A stretch of 64,000 nt of DNA from Nocardioides seonyuensis (GTDB lineage Bacteria > Actinomycetota > Actinomycetes > Propionibacteriales > Nocardioidaceae). Below the pieces are notes generated by a model that had not been told where the DNA came from, searched no databases, and saw only the letters and a program-made list of their open reading frames with translations. Where the stretch lies: the NCBI RefSeq assembly GCF_004683965.1, contig NZ_CP038436.1, positions 2,232,001-2,296,000 of the forward strand, in the 5' to 3' direction. Positions 44,392-53,488 of this stretch are shown one piece after another. The translations under genes were made by a program, and so were the position numbers. Within the stretch, counting starts at the first letter, position 1. Each line of letters opens with the position of its first letter.

Positions 44392-45200
44392 GGAGCCTTG
44401 ACCGAAGCTACGAGACGCTGGCGTTGGAGCAGGTCTACCCCGGTGTAGTGGTGATGACGCTTGACAGACCCGAACGCTACAACGCCATGACCAATGTCAT
44501 GTTCGCAGAGCTGGAGCGTGCTGCACTCGACCTCAACGACGAGGACGACCTTCGCGCCCTGATCATCACCGGCGCGGGCAAGGCATTCTGTGCCGGGTTC
44601 GACCTGGCCGACGCCGAGCACCTCTCGAGCCTGGGTGCGATCGGCATGCTCGACCAGCAGGAGCTGGCGGCCAGAGCGCTCTCCACCATCCGGGCGATCC
44701 GCGTCCCCGTGATCGCAGCGGTCAACGGTGCGGCCGCTGGCGGCGGTCTCGCCCTGGCGCTCCAGGCCGACATCAGGCTGGCGTCCTCTGAGGCCAAGTT
44801 CAACGCCGCGTTCGTGAAGATCGGCCTGACGGCTGGCGACCTCGGCACGTCGTGGCTGCTGCCCAGGCTCGTAGGCCCCGCTGTTGCCAGCGACATCTGC
44901 TTCACCGGCAGGATGGTCTGGGCCGAGGAGGCTGAGGCTATCGGGCTGGTGAACAGCCTCTCCGAGCCGGAGGATCTCCTGCCGAACGCCGTGGCACTGG
45001 CACGCCAGATCGCGTCGAACAGTCCGGGTGGCGTGCAGCTGTCGAAGCGGGCGCTCCAGGCCAACATGGAGGTCGGGTCCTACGCGGCAGCCCTCGAGCT
45101 GGAGAACCGGGGCCAGGCACTTCTCACGCGCAGCACCGACATGCCTGAGGCGCTGGCGGCGTTCAAGGAGAAGCGCCGACCGGTGTTCAAGGGAGAGTGA
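44388..45200 (+). CDS. Crotonase-family protein lacking both canonical glutamates (copy A)
   Basis: A 270-residue enoyl-CoA hydratase/isomerase-fold protein. CAGFDLADAEH forms the first oxyanion segment and AAAGGGLALALQADIRLAS the second, but the usual first Glu is A122 and the second is F142. D151 in TAGDLGTS is a possible general base, as in dienoyl-CoA isomerase-like members. Hydration of a simple enoyl-CoA is therefore uncertain. It overlaps the CaiB stop (ATGA) and precedes a close paralog. Confidence 0.82.
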   Translation: MRSLDRSYETLALEQVYPGVVVMTLDRPERYNAMTNVMFAELERAALDLNDEDDLRALIITGAGKAFCAGFDLADAEHLSSLGAIGMLDQQELAARALSTIRAIRVPVIAAVNGAAAGGGLALALQADIRLASSEAKFNAAFVKIGLTAGDLGTSWLLPRLVGPAVASDICFTGRMVWAEEAEAIGLVNSLSEPEDLLPNAVALARQIASNSPGGVQLSKRALQANMEVGSYAAALELENRGQALLTRSTDMPEALAAFKEKRRPVFKGE

Positions 45201-45205
45201 CCGCA

Positions 45206-46045
45206 ATGAGCCCGTCCGAGGAGACCAGCACCGTGACCATCGATTTCCCTCCGCTCGAGGAGCTCTCGTTCGAGGTGCTCCCCGACGCCATCGGGGTGCT
45301 CCGGATCAACCGGCCCGACCGGATGAACAGCCAGACGATCCGGATGTTCCACGAGCATGGGGAGGCAGCGTTCGCCCTGCGCGACGCACCGTTGCGGGCG
45401 CTGATCGTGACAGGCGCCGGCGACCGCGCCTTCTGCGCCGGATTCGACCTCGATGAGATCCACGCGATCACCGAGATGGGAGTCCGGGAGTTCCTCAAGT
45501 TCCAAGAGGTCGCGACCGGCGGGATCCAGGGGATTCGGCACCTGCCCTACCCCGTCATCGCCGCGATCCACGGCCCGGCGACAGGTGGTGGGCTGGCCAT
45601 GGCGCTGGCGGCGGACATCAGGCTGTGCGACGAGAACGCCAAGTTCAGTGCAGCCTTCGTCAAGGTGGGGCTCTCCCTGGGAGAGCTCGGCACCTCGTAC
45701 AACCTCACCCGGCTCATCGGCCCGGCGCGTGCGGCGGAGATCGGCTACACGGCACGGCTCGTGGGCGCGGAGGAAGCCGAACGCATCGGCCTGGTCAACC
45801 GGGTGGTCCCCAAGGACGACCTCTTCGGCGAGGCCGTCGCGATGGCGCGCATGATCGCCCGCAACTCTCCCAGCGGGGTAAGGATGTCGAAGCGAGCCAT
45901 CCAGCGAAACCAAGAGGTCACGTCCTACGCCGCGGCGCTGGAGCTCGAGAACCGCGGGCAGGCCCTGATGTCGCGCACGCAGGACATGCCCGAAGCGTTG
46001 GCCGCCTTCCGGGAGAAGCGGCCCCCGCGCTTCACCGGTCAATGA
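45206..46045 (+). CDS. Crotonase-family protein lacking both canonical glutamates (copy B)
   Basis: A 279-residue paralog of the preceding crotonase, with which it shares MSRTQDMPEALAAFREKR-type C-terminal wording. A131 and F151 stand at the two canonical Glu positions, and E160 in SLGELGTS is in the place of D151 of copy A. The two genes look like a tandem duplication with diverged active sites. ATG 45206 has GGGAGAG upstream; a GTG at 45197 overlapping the previous stop is also possible. Confidence 0.82.
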   Translation: MSPSEETSTVTIDFPPLEELSFEVLPDAIGVLRINRPDRMNSQTIRMFHEHGEAAFALRDAPLRALIVTGAGDRAFCAGFDLDEIHAITEMGVREFLKFQEVATGGIQGIRHLPYPVIAAIHGPATGGGLAMALAADIRLCDENAKFSAAFVKVGLSLGELGTSYNLTRLIGPARAAEIGYTARLVGAEEAERIGLVNRVVPKDDLFGEAVAMARMIARNSPSGVRMSKRAIQRNQEVTSYAAALELENRGQALMSRTQDMPEALAAFREKRPPRFTGQ

Positions 46046-46057
46046 TGTGGAGGGTCG

Positions 46058-47107
46058 ATGAGCGACTGGGACTGGTCGAGGCAGCAGCGTCGCCGACTCG
46101 GGGAGTTCCTCGAGGAGCACGGGCTCACCAGGGGAGCGGTGGCGACTCGTCGGATCGGGGACGGCCACTCCAACCTGACCTACCTGGTGAGTGACGGAGC
46201 TGGAAACCGGGTGGTCGTACGACGCCCGCCCCCGCCGCCGACCCCGCCCGGGGCGCACGACATGCTCCGTGAAGCTCGTCTGATCGGAGCACTCGCCGAC
46301 ACGCCGGTGCCCGTGGCCAAGTTGCTCGCCACGGCGCAGGCGGACGAGGTCATCGACGTGCACTTCTACGTGATGAGCTTCGCCGAGGGCCCCGTCGTTA
46401 CCACCCACACACCGCCGCCCCTCGCCACCCCGGAGACGCGCCGACTCATCGGGGAGACGCTGGTCGACACGCTCGCTGACCTCCACGCAGTCGACTGGCG
46501 TGCGGCCGGACTGGCTGACCTGGGTAAGCCGGAAGGGTTCAACGCGCGGCACCTGAAGCGGATGGCCCGCCTCGTGGCAGACGCCGACGGAGGGCCGCCA
46601 GCGCACTTCGCGGCGATCGATGAATGGCTCACCGCCCATGTGCCGGCCGAGTCCGACGCGACGATCGTCCACAATGACTTCCGCATCGGCAACCTGGTGC
46701 TGTCGGTCGAGCGACCAGGCGCGGTCCAGGCCGTCCTCGACTGGGAGCTCGCCACCATCGGGGACCCGCTGTTCGACCTGGGCTACTTTCTGGCATCGGT
46801 CCCCGAGGAGCCGCCGTACAACTCCACTCAGGAGTTCGGCACAGCCATGCTCGAAGAGGGCTACCCCGACCGTTCGGAGCTGGCCGAGCGCTACGCCTCC
46901 CGAACCGGTGCAGACCTCAGCGAGCTCACGTGGTACACCGCGCTGGCCCTGTGGAAGCTCGCTGTCCTGTACGAGTACGGCCATCGTCGCGCCAAGCGCG
47001 GCGTGGGAGACCCCTACTACGCCGACCAACAGCGGGTCCAACAGTTCCTACAGGACGCCCACCGCACGGTCGGCCTCCCACCACCCCCTCCCGAGAGCAC
47101 GGAGTGA
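46058..47107 (+). CDS. APH/ACAD10-type phosphotransferase (copy 3)
   Basis: A 349-residue kinase-fold protein with GDGHSNLTYLVSDG as the nucleotide loop, IVHNDFRIGNLVL as the catalytic loop and VLDWELATIGDPLFDLGYFL as the metal site. It is the most typical ACAD10-like member in the window. It lies between two crotonases and a lipocalin-like gene. Family precedent suggests phosphorylation of a hydroxyl group on an acid or acyl-CoA rather than antibiotic resistance. Confidence 0.84.
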   Translation: MSDWDWSRQQRRRLGEFLEEHGLTRGAVATRRIGDGHSNLTYLVSDGAGNRVVVRRPPPPPTPPGAHDMLREARLIGALADTPVPVAKLLATAQADEVIDVHFYVMSFAEGPVVTTHTPPPLATPETRRLIGETLVDTLADLHAVDWRAAGLADLGKPEGFNARHLKRMARLVADADGGPPAHFAAIDEWLTAHVPAESDATIVHNDFRIGNLVLSVERPGAVQAVLDWELATIGDPLFDLGYFLASVPEEPPYNSTQEFGTAMLEEGYPDRSELAERYASRTGADLSELTWYTALALWKLAVLYEYGHRRAKRGVGDPYYADQQRVQQFLQDAHRTVGLPPPPPESTE

Positions 47108-47112
47108 ACGAC

Positions 47113-48138
47113 ATGGCAGACAGGTCCCACGAAGAGTTCCACGACGCGGTCATCACCCCGGACGAGACAGAGGGACTGCCGGAGCGGTTCTTCGACCGCT
47201 TCGTGTTCAACTTCCACCCCCAGGACGCGACCGTCCCGTCGGTGCTGGTCGGCCTGGGCCTGCACCCGATGCGTGACACCGTGGACGGGTTCGCCATCGT
47301 GTCCAACGGCACCGAGCAGCGAAATGCCCGCTTCTCGACCGAGCTGTCAGCAACCGACTGGGGGACGTGCGGCCCGTTCAGCTACGAGGTGGTCGAGCCC
47401 AACAAGACTTGGCACCTCTCCTTGGGCGAGAACCCGACCGCGATGACGTTCGACCTGACCTGGGAGTCGCGCACGCCCGCTTGGTGGGGTGACGTCGAGG
47501 TCGTCAACGCCGCGGGGGAGAAGACCTCGTTCGAGCACCTCTTCCAGTCCGGCCACGCCCGCGGCACGATCACCATCGATGGGGAGACCCGTGAGGTCGA
47601 CGGTTGGTACAGCCAACGCGACCGGTCGCGTGGGGTCCGGTCGATGGCCGGTGGCCAAGGACTGCACATCTGGTACCAGGCGCAGTTCCCGGACCGGTCC
47701 GTCGGCTTTCTCCTCGTGGAGGGTCGAGACGGATCGCGCCTGCTGCTCGAAGGTGCGGTGATGCACACCGATGGGCGCGTCGACACCATCACCGACGTGC
47801 GCCACGCACTCGTCTTCGACGACCTCGACCTGCGTTCGGGTCTCGTCCAGGTCACGACGGCGTCGGGTGAGGTCCACCGGATCGAGACCGACGCCACCTC
47901 TGGCGGCGGACTGATGGCCGGGGGTGGCTACGGAGGCCATCACGGCAAGGCCCTGGGGCGCGACCACGTGGAGGGCGAGGTGTGGCCGCTCGACGGGTCG
48001 GTCACCCAGCGCACCGTCGACTCCTCCCTGACGGATCGGCTGGCGACCTTCGACTGGGACGGGACGCCCGGCTCCGGCATCTTCGAGTTCGCACTCACCC
48101 GGTCGCCTTCCTACGCCTACCGCCCCACCCTGGTCTGA
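47113..48138 (+). CDS. Lipocalin-like / AttH-CrtC-related protein (DUF7064-like, copy 2)
   Basis: A 341-residue beta-rich protein, distantly similar to the one at 31586. The shared motif appears as SQRDRSRGVRSM at residues 167-178, followed by strands with QFPDRSVGFLLVEG. It has no signal peptide. ATG 47113 has GGAG 8 nt upstream; a GTG at 47104 overlapping the kinase stop is an alternative. It follows an APH-type kinase, as in the 31586-35150 operon, which suggests a functional pair. Confidence 0.65.
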   Translation: MADRSHEEFHDAVITPDETEGLPERFFDRFVFNFHPQDATVPSVLVGLGLHPMRDTVDGFAIVSNGTEQRNARFSTELSATDWGTCGPFSYEVVEPNKTWHLSLGENPTAMTFDLTWESRTPAWWGDVEVVNAAGEKTSFEHLFQSGHARGTITIDGETREVDGWYSQRDRSRGVRSMAGGQGLHIWYQAQFPDRSVGFLLVEGRDGSRLLLEGAVMHTDGRVDTITDVRHALVFDDLDLRSGLVQVTTASGEVHRIETDATSGGGLMAGGGYGGHHGKALGRDHVEGEVWPLDGSVTQRTVDSSLTDRLATFDWDGTPGSGIFEFALTRSPSYAYRPTLV

Positions 48139-48183
48139 CCCCGGGACGACCCACGGCATGGCGACGCGAAGGGAGAGGTCCGC

Positions 48184-48933
48184 ATGGATCTGGGACTGAC
48201 AGGCAAGGTCGCCCTGGTCACCGGCGGCAGCGGCGGGATCGGTCGCGCCGTGGCGCAGGCGCTCGTCGCCGAGGGTGCGCGCGTCGTCCTGCTCGGTCGT
48301 CACCGTGAGACGCTCCACGCGGCCACGCAGTCGATCGGCCCCGACGCGATGAGCGTCGTGGCGGACACGACCGATTCCGCGCAGGTCGAGTGGGCGGTCG
48401 CCGAGGCGGCTGCCTCGTGGGGCCGCCTCGACGTGGTGGTCAACTGCGCCGCCCCGAAGGCGTTGCCCAACGCGCCGACGGGCGTGGCAGGGCTCGATGA
48501 GGCGGACTTCCTCCGACAGGTCGACACCAAGGCGCTCGGCTACGCGCGAGTGGCCCGGGCTGCCGTACCGCACCTGAAGGAGTCCGGAGGTGGGGCGATC
48601 GTCAACGTGAGCGGCATGAACGCACGACTGACCGGCTCGATCACGGGTTCCGTGCGCAACCTGGCCGTCGTCGCCATCACCAAGAACCTCGCCGACGAGC
48701 TGGGCGCGAGCGGCATCTCAGTCACGTGCGTCCACCCGGGGCTCACCCTCACCGACGAGCTCATGGACCGCCCCGATTCCCGTGAGGCGGCCTCGAACAA
48801 CTCGCTGGGTCGTCCCGTGACAGCACGAGAGGTGGCTGGGGTGGTGGCCTTCCTCTGTTCACCGGCGGCTGCAGCGATGACGGGTGCAGTGATCACCGTG
48901 GATGGTGGCCGGCCCGGATCGATCTGGGCATGA
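48184..48933 (+). CDS. SDR-fold protein without the Tyr-x3-Lys catalytic pair
   Basis: A 249-residue SDR with an intact cofactor motif TGGSGGIGRA (residues 13-22), NCAAPKAL and the serine S143 in NVSGMNARL. Where the catalytic YxxxK should be it has TGSVRNLAV, so Tyr is G155 and Lys is N159. The rest, ITKNLADEL and a VHPGLT loop, is intact and so is the end (TVDGGRPG). It is either a non-oxidoreductase SDR or uses other residues. It is sixth in the 43171 operon. Confidence 0.82.
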   Translation: MDLGLTGKVALVTGGSGGIGRAVAQALVAEGARVVLLGRHRETLHAATQSIGPDAMSVVADTTDSAQVEWAVAEAAASWGRLDVVVNCAAPKALPNAPTGVAGLDEADFLRQVDTKALGYARVARAAVPHLKESGGGAIVNVSGMNARLTGSITGSVRNLAVVAITKNLADELGASGISVTCVHPGLTLTDELMDRPDSREAASNNSLGRPVTAREVAGVVAFLCSPAAAAMTGAVITVDGGRPGSIWA

Positions 48934-48973
48934 GCCCACGATGTCCAAGCTCCCCCGAACGAAAGGATCGGCC

Positions 48974-50617
48974 TTGAACGTCGCAACCGCGATCGAGAGG
49001 TACGGCGCCGACCAGGTCGCCGCGTTCTACGAGCAGGGTGTCTGGCGGGACGCCAGTCTCATCACCCTGCTGGAGACAAGGGCGGCAACAGCGCCGGACC
49101 GCATGTTGGTGCGTGACGACACCGGTGCCCTCTCCGGGGCCGAGCTGCTCACGCAGGCCCGCTCCCTCGCCGCCGGTCTGGAACGGCTGGGCGTCGAGGC
49201 CGGGGACCGGGTCGCGGTGCAGCTGCCCAACTGGCGGGAGTTCTTCGTCATCGTCGCGGCCGCTAGCTACCTGGGTGCGATCACGGTGCCGGTCATGCCG
49301 ATCTATCGGCGAGAGGACGTCGGCCACCTCCTGCGCGACGCCGGAGTCAAGGTCGCGTTCACTCCCGCAGAGTTCCGGGGCTTCGACCATGCAGCGATGT
49401 ACGACGAGCTGCTCGACTCCGTGGATTCCCTCCAGTCGGTCGTGCTCGTACGCAGTGCCAGCTCGACGGCCAGCGCTCACACGCGTCTGGAGGATCTGCT
49501 GGCGGCTCCGTCGGACGACTTCGCACCGAGCCCGGCCTCGCCGGACGATCCCTGGGTGATCGTGTACAGCAGCGGCACCACCTCGCGCCCCAAGGGATGC
49601 GTGCACAGCTTCAACACGATCGGCAGCGGTGCGCGCCTGCTGGCTGAGGCGCTGGCCTACCGCGACGGCGACGTGACGTTCGGCCCGGCCCCGGTCACTC
49701 ACACCCAGGGTCTGGTCAACGCGTTCTTGATTCCGCTGATCTCGGGTGGGAGTGCGCGGATCCTCGAGGCCTGGAGCGCGGGGACGGCACGCGAAGCCAT
49801 AGACAGGGATCGGTGCACCGTCGTGATGACCCCTCCGGCCATGCTTCGGATGCTGTTGGACGATGGCTCGACCCGCGGGGGCGACCTGCCGAGCGTACGA
49901 CTGTGGATCCTCGCGGGCGCCGCCATCCCGCCCGACCTCATGCGGCAGGCCGGGGAGGTCCTGCCCCACGTGCGACTGCTGAGCCTGTACGGGCGGACCG
50001 AGAACCTCACCACGACCATGTGCGTCCCGGAGGATCCTCCGCAGCTCTCCGTGGACACGGACGGTCGGGCACTCCCCGGGATGTCGGTGCGCATCGTGGG
50101 GGACGACGGGAAGGAGCTGCCTCTCGGTGAGGAGGGCGACGTCGCCTTCCGAGGGCCGACGCACATGCTCGGGTACCTGGGCCTGGAGGAGGAGACGGAT
50201 GCGCTGTTCACGCCGGACGGCTACTCGATGTCGGGCGACCTGGGGGTGATGGACGAGAACGGGTACGTCCGCGTCACGGGCCGCACCAAGGACATCGTGA
50301 TCCGTGGGGGGATGAACATCAGCGTGCGCCAGATCGAGGACCTGCTGGTGGCCCACCCCGCGGTGGCCAACGCAGCGGTCGTGGGGATGCCCGACTCCCG
50401 GCTTGGTGAGATCGTGTGTGCCTTCGTGATCCTCAGGCCGGGCGCGTCGCTCACGCTGCAGGAGGTGCGCGACCACCTGCTCGGCGAGGGGTTGCCCATC
50501 CAGAAGGTCCCCGAGCACCTCGAAGTCGTCTCGGCGATGCCGCTGACGGCTCTGGGCAAGGTGCAGAAGGCAGAGCTGTGGGCTCGCGCCCGGGAGCTGG
50601 CCTCCTCGACCGAATGA
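48974..50617 (+). CDS. Acyl-CoA ligase, cyclohexanecarboxylate-CoA ligase type (copy 3)
   Basis: A 547-residue class I adenylate-forming ligase. YSSGTTSRPKG is the ATP loop, YGRTENLTTTMC follows, then SGDLGVMDENGYVRVTGR, RTKDIVIRGGMNIS and ALGKVQK with the catalytic lysine. The nearest relative in the window is the ligase at 5193. I prefer TTG 48974 because GAAAGGA lies 6 nt upstream and the length then matches the 5193 copy; ATG 48941 would add 11 residues. It is the last gene of the operon from 43171. Confidence 0.88.
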   Translation: MNVATAIERYGADQVAAFYEQGVWRDASLITLLETRAATAPDRMLVRDDTGALSGAELLTQARSLAAGLERLGVEAGDRVAVQLPNWREFFVIVAAASYLGAITVPVMPIYRREDVGHLLRDAGVKVAFTPAEFRGFDHAAMYDELLDSVDSLQSVVLVRSASSTASAHTRLEDLLAAPSDDFAPSPASPDDPWVIVYSSGTTSRPKGCVHSFNTIGSGARLLAEALAYRDGDVTFGPAPVTHTQGLVNAFLIPLISGGSARILEAWSAGTAREAIDRDRCTVVMTPPAMLRMLLDDGSTRGGDLPSVRLWILAGAAIPPDLMRQAGEVLPHVRLLSLYGRTENLTTTMCVPEDPPQLSVDTDGRALPGMSVRIVGDDGKELPLGEEGDVAFRGPTHMLGYLGLEEETDALFTPDGYSMSGDLGVMDENGYVRVTGRTKDIVIRGGMNISVRQIEDLLVAHPAVANAAVVGMPDSRLGEIVCAFVILRPGASLTLQEVRDHLLGEGLPIQKVPEHLEVVSAMPLTALGKVQKAELWARARELASSTE

Positions 50618-50641
50618 GAGCCGCTCAGTCGGGGTGGCGGG

Positions 50642-51421
50642 TCACCGCATCCGCCACTCCGGGTCCCGCTTCTCCCGGAACGCGGCCACGCCCTCCTGGA
50701 TGTCCTCGGTGGTGAAGGCCAGGGCCAGCTGGGCCTGCAGGGCGGACAAGGCGTCGTCCAGGCTCAGGTCACGTGTCTGGTCGATCGCCGTCTTGCCCAT
50801 CCGCATGAGTAGCGGCGACTTGGCAGCCAGTCGCTGGGCCCACTCCCGGACGACCGCGTCGAAGTCCTCTGCGGGCACGACGGCGTTGACGAGGTCGAGT
50901 CGGGCAGCCTCGTCCGCGGTGATCAGCTCGCCCAGCATCATGAGCTCGTTGGCCTTCAGACGAGGCACGTTGCGGTAGATCAGGGCCGAGATCATGAACG
51001 GGAAGACGCCGACGTTGATCTCGGGACAGCCGAACCGGACGCCCTCCTTGGCGATCACCAGGTCGCAGGCCAGGGCCAGGCCGAACGCCCCTGCGAGGAC
51101 GTCCCCGCCGGCGGCGCAGATCACCGGCTTGCCGAGGCCCCCGATGGTTCGGTAGAGGCGCGGGAACCGGTCGAGGCCGGTGTACTTCTGGATCGTCGGC
51201 ACGTCCGAGGCGAAAGCCTTGAGGTCTCCGCCCGCGGAGAAGACCTTGTCGTGGGAGGACCCCAGGACCACCACTCGCACGTCGTCGTCGCCCTTCGCCT
51301 GCTCGAGGGCGGCGAGGAGCTCGTCGAGCAGTGAGTCGCTCAGGGCGTTGCGGGACGCCGGCGCGTCCAGCGTCACTCGGGCGACGCCGTGGGCGTCGAG
51401 CGCGTAGGTGACTTGGGACAT
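50642..51421 (-). CDS. Enoyl-CoA hydratase/isomerase family protein
   Basis: A 259-residue crotonase. FSAGGDLKAF forms the first oxyanion segment. In AGAFGLALACDL the first catalytic Glu is replaced by Ala, while the second is kept in FGCPEINVGVFPFM. A single glutamate fits an isomerase or a divergent hydratase. It starts 24 bp after the convergent ligase stop and lies downstream of an MDR and an LLM gene on the same strand. Confidence 0.84.
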   Translation of the reverse strand: MSQVTYALDAHGVARVTLDAPASRNALSDSLLDELLAALEQAKGDDDVRVVVLGSSHDKVFSAGGDLKAFASDVPTIQKYTGLDRFPRLYRTIGGLGKPVICAAGGDVLAGAFGLALACDLVIAKEGVRFGCPEINVGVFPFMISALIYRNVPRLKANELMMLGELITADEAARLDLVNAVVPAEDFDAVVREWAQRLAAKSPLLMRMGKTAIDQTRDLSLDDALSALQAQLALAFTTEDIQEGVAAFREKRDPEWRMR

Positions 51422-51447
51422 CGTGGCCTCCTGTCGGTGGGAGCAGA

Positions 51448-52419
51448 TCAGATCTCGAGCACGATCTTGCCGAAGGCTTCGCCGGACTCCATCCGGGTGT
51501 GGGCCTGCGCAGCCTGCTCCAGGGGGTAGACCCGGTCGATGACCGGCGGGGAAGCGCCCTGGTCCATCAACCGCAGCAGGCCCGAGAAGTCGCGAGGACT
51601 GCCCATGGTGGTTCCGAGCAGGCTGTACTGGCCGAAGTAGTAGGGGCGAGAGTCCAGGGTTGCCTGCTCCGCACGGCTCGCGCCGAGCACGGCGAGGCGA
51701 CCGCCCGGCCGCAGCGCGCGGATCGACGCGGCCCAGTCGCCGACCGGGTCGAGCACGACGTCGAACCCTCGCCCGCCGACCAGGTCCCGTGCCGCCTCGG
51801 GCCAGCCGGGATCGAGATATCTCACACCACCTCGTGCTCCGGCGGCGCGCGCACGCGCGATCTTGCTCTCGTTGGACGAGGTCACCCAGACACGGGCGCC
51901 GATCGAGACCGCGAGGGAGACCGCAGCGGTGGCGACTCCTCCACCAGCTCCGAGAACGAGCAGCGACTCACCCGACTTCAGCCCTGCGCGGCTGACGAGG
52001 GCACGGTAGGTGGTGAGCCCGACGAGTGGCAACGCCGCTGCCTCGGTCCACGAGAGTCCCCGCGGCTTGGGGGCGACACACTCCTTGGGCACCTGGACCA
52101 GCTCGGCATAGGTGCCGGGGCGATGGTCTCCCAGGATCTCCCAGTCGGGGCCGGGCGCGGAGTCGTCGTCGCCCCACCAGAGCGACGGGAGGATGACGAC
52201 TTCCTCCCCGGTGGACAGGTCGACGCCCGCGCCGTCGGCACCGGGCGTGTGCGGCAGCGGAGAGGAGTACTGGCCCTGTCGCACCAGCACGTCGTGCCAG
52301 TTCAGGGCTGCGGCGCGCAGCTCGACGGTCGTCAAGCCCTCACGTGGTTGCGGTGGGGGGACGTCGGCGAGTCCCAGCACTCCCGCTGCGCCGTACTCCT
52401 CCTGGACGATCGCCTTCAT
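51448..52419 (-). CDS. MDR-family zinc-free oxidoreductase
   Basis: A 323-residue medium-chain reductase. LGAGGGVATAAVSLA is the cofactor motif, and DVVLDPVGDW and FGKIVLEI follow. The catalytic and structural zinc cysteines are absent. ATG 52419 begins MKAIVQEEYG, typical of quinone-oxidoreductase-like members; longer upstream frames are not conserved. It lies between the enoyl-CoA hydratase-like and LLM genes on the same strand with short gaps, probably one transcript. The substrate is unknown. Confidence 0.84.
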   Translation of the reverse strand: MKAIVQEEYGAAGVLGLADVPPPQPREGLTTVELRAAALNWHDVLVRQGQYSSPLPHTPGADGAGVDLSTGEEVVILPSLWWGDDDSAPGPDWEILGDHRPGTYAELVQVPKECVAPKPRGLSWTEAAALPLVGLTTYRALVSRAGLKSGESLLVLGAGGGVATAAVSLAVSIGARVWVTSSNESKIARARAAGARGGVRYLDPGWPEAARDLVGGRGFDVVLDPVGDWAASIRALRPGGRLAVLGASRAEQATLDSRPYYFGQYSLLGTTMGSPRDFSGLLRLMDQGASPPVIDRVYPLEQAAQAHTRMESGEAFGKIVLEI

Positions 52420-52427
52420 GCTGCTCT

Positions 52428-53363
52428 TCACGTGCCAGGGTTGGCGGCCAGGAGCAGGCGACGTACCTCGCCCGCCATGTCGACCGTCTCCTCGACGGAC
52501 TCCGACACCCCGACGAGCGTCAGGGTCCTGGCGCCGCCGTCGACGTAGGGCTGCAAGAACTCGGCCACGTCCTGCGCGGTGCCGGCAGCCGAGATGTGCT
52601 GGAACTTCTCCGGTGGCAGGTTGTAGAGCTCCGACATGCGATCGCCCAGCCGCTGGCGGGCGGACTCGCGGTCGGCACCGAACCCGACCCAGACATTGAG
52701 CCCCGCGAAGGTCGGGCCGGGTCGTCCCGCTTGCTCGAAGGCCTCCACCAGCTGCTGCTGGGTCGCGGTGTAGCGGCGGGCCGAGCACCACATGGCGAGC
52801 CAGCCGTCTCCGTGGGCCGCCGCCCGGCGTACGGCGACGTCCCCGGCGCCGCCGATCACGATCGGGACCCGAGGCTCCAGGGCCGGCAGGATCCTGGCCT
52901 GCTCCAGGCGGTAGAACTCGCCCTCGTGGTCAACGGCCTCACCGCTCGCGAGCTGGTGCAGCAGGCCCAGCGTCTCATCCATGCGCCTGCCTCGCGTCGA
53001 GGGGTCCACGCCCATGTTCGCCACCTCGGTCCGGTCCTCGCCGCCCACGCCGACTCCGAGGATGAGACGTCCGGGCGCCACCTGGCTCAGGGTGGCCAGC
53101 TGGCGGGCAGTCGCCATCGGGTGCCGCAGGCCGGCGAGGTAGATCCCGATCATCACCTTGAGGGTGTCGTGGCTGGCAAGAGCGGCCGTCGCAGAGACGA
53201 AGCCGTCGAATCCGGTGCCACCGTGGAAGCTGATGTGGTCACCGACGGTGAGGTGGTCGAGCCCCACGTCGCCCATCCGGTCCAGCACGGCACGCCTCGC
53301 CCCCGGGTCGGGGACGAGGAGCTCGTCGTTGATCGCGATGCCTACCTGGATGCTCGAAGTCAC
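52428..53363 (-). CDS. LLM-class F420-dependent oxidoreductase (copy 2)
   Basis: A 311-residue luciferase-like monooxygenase-family protein, more distant from the other two LLM genes. LTVGDHISF, GRLILGVGVGGED and RVPIVIGGAG match the F420-dependent group. The GTG at 53363 is taken as start because homology-like sequence begins there (VGIAIND); upstream frames to 53498 look non-coding and no ribosome site is clear, so the start is uncertain. It is divergent from the LLM gene at 53489. Confidence 0.8.
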   Translation of the reverse strand: MTSSIQVGIAINDELLVPDPGARRAVLDRMGDVGLDHLTVGDHISFHGGTGFDGFVSATAALASHDTLKVMIGIYLAGLRHPMATARQLATLSQVAPGRLILGVGVGGEDRTEVANMGVDPSTRGRRMDETLGLLHQLASGEAVDHEGEFYRLEQARILPALEPRVPIVIGGAGDVAVRRAAAHGDGWLAMWCSARRYTATQQQLVEAFEQAGRPGPTFAGLNVWVGFGADRESARQRLGDRMSELYNLPPEKFQHISAAGTAQDVAEFLQPYVDGGARTLTLVGVSESVEETVDMAGEVRRLLLAANPGT

Positions 53364-53488
53364 CCCGTGAGCATCGGGGGAGAACCCTGCCGAGGACAAG
53401 GCGGACGCCTGCTCAGGCTGGAGAACTCTCCACCGTGCAACGGGACGGTCACTTGTGGACCGGCGCCGCGAACAGCGAGATTGGGAGG

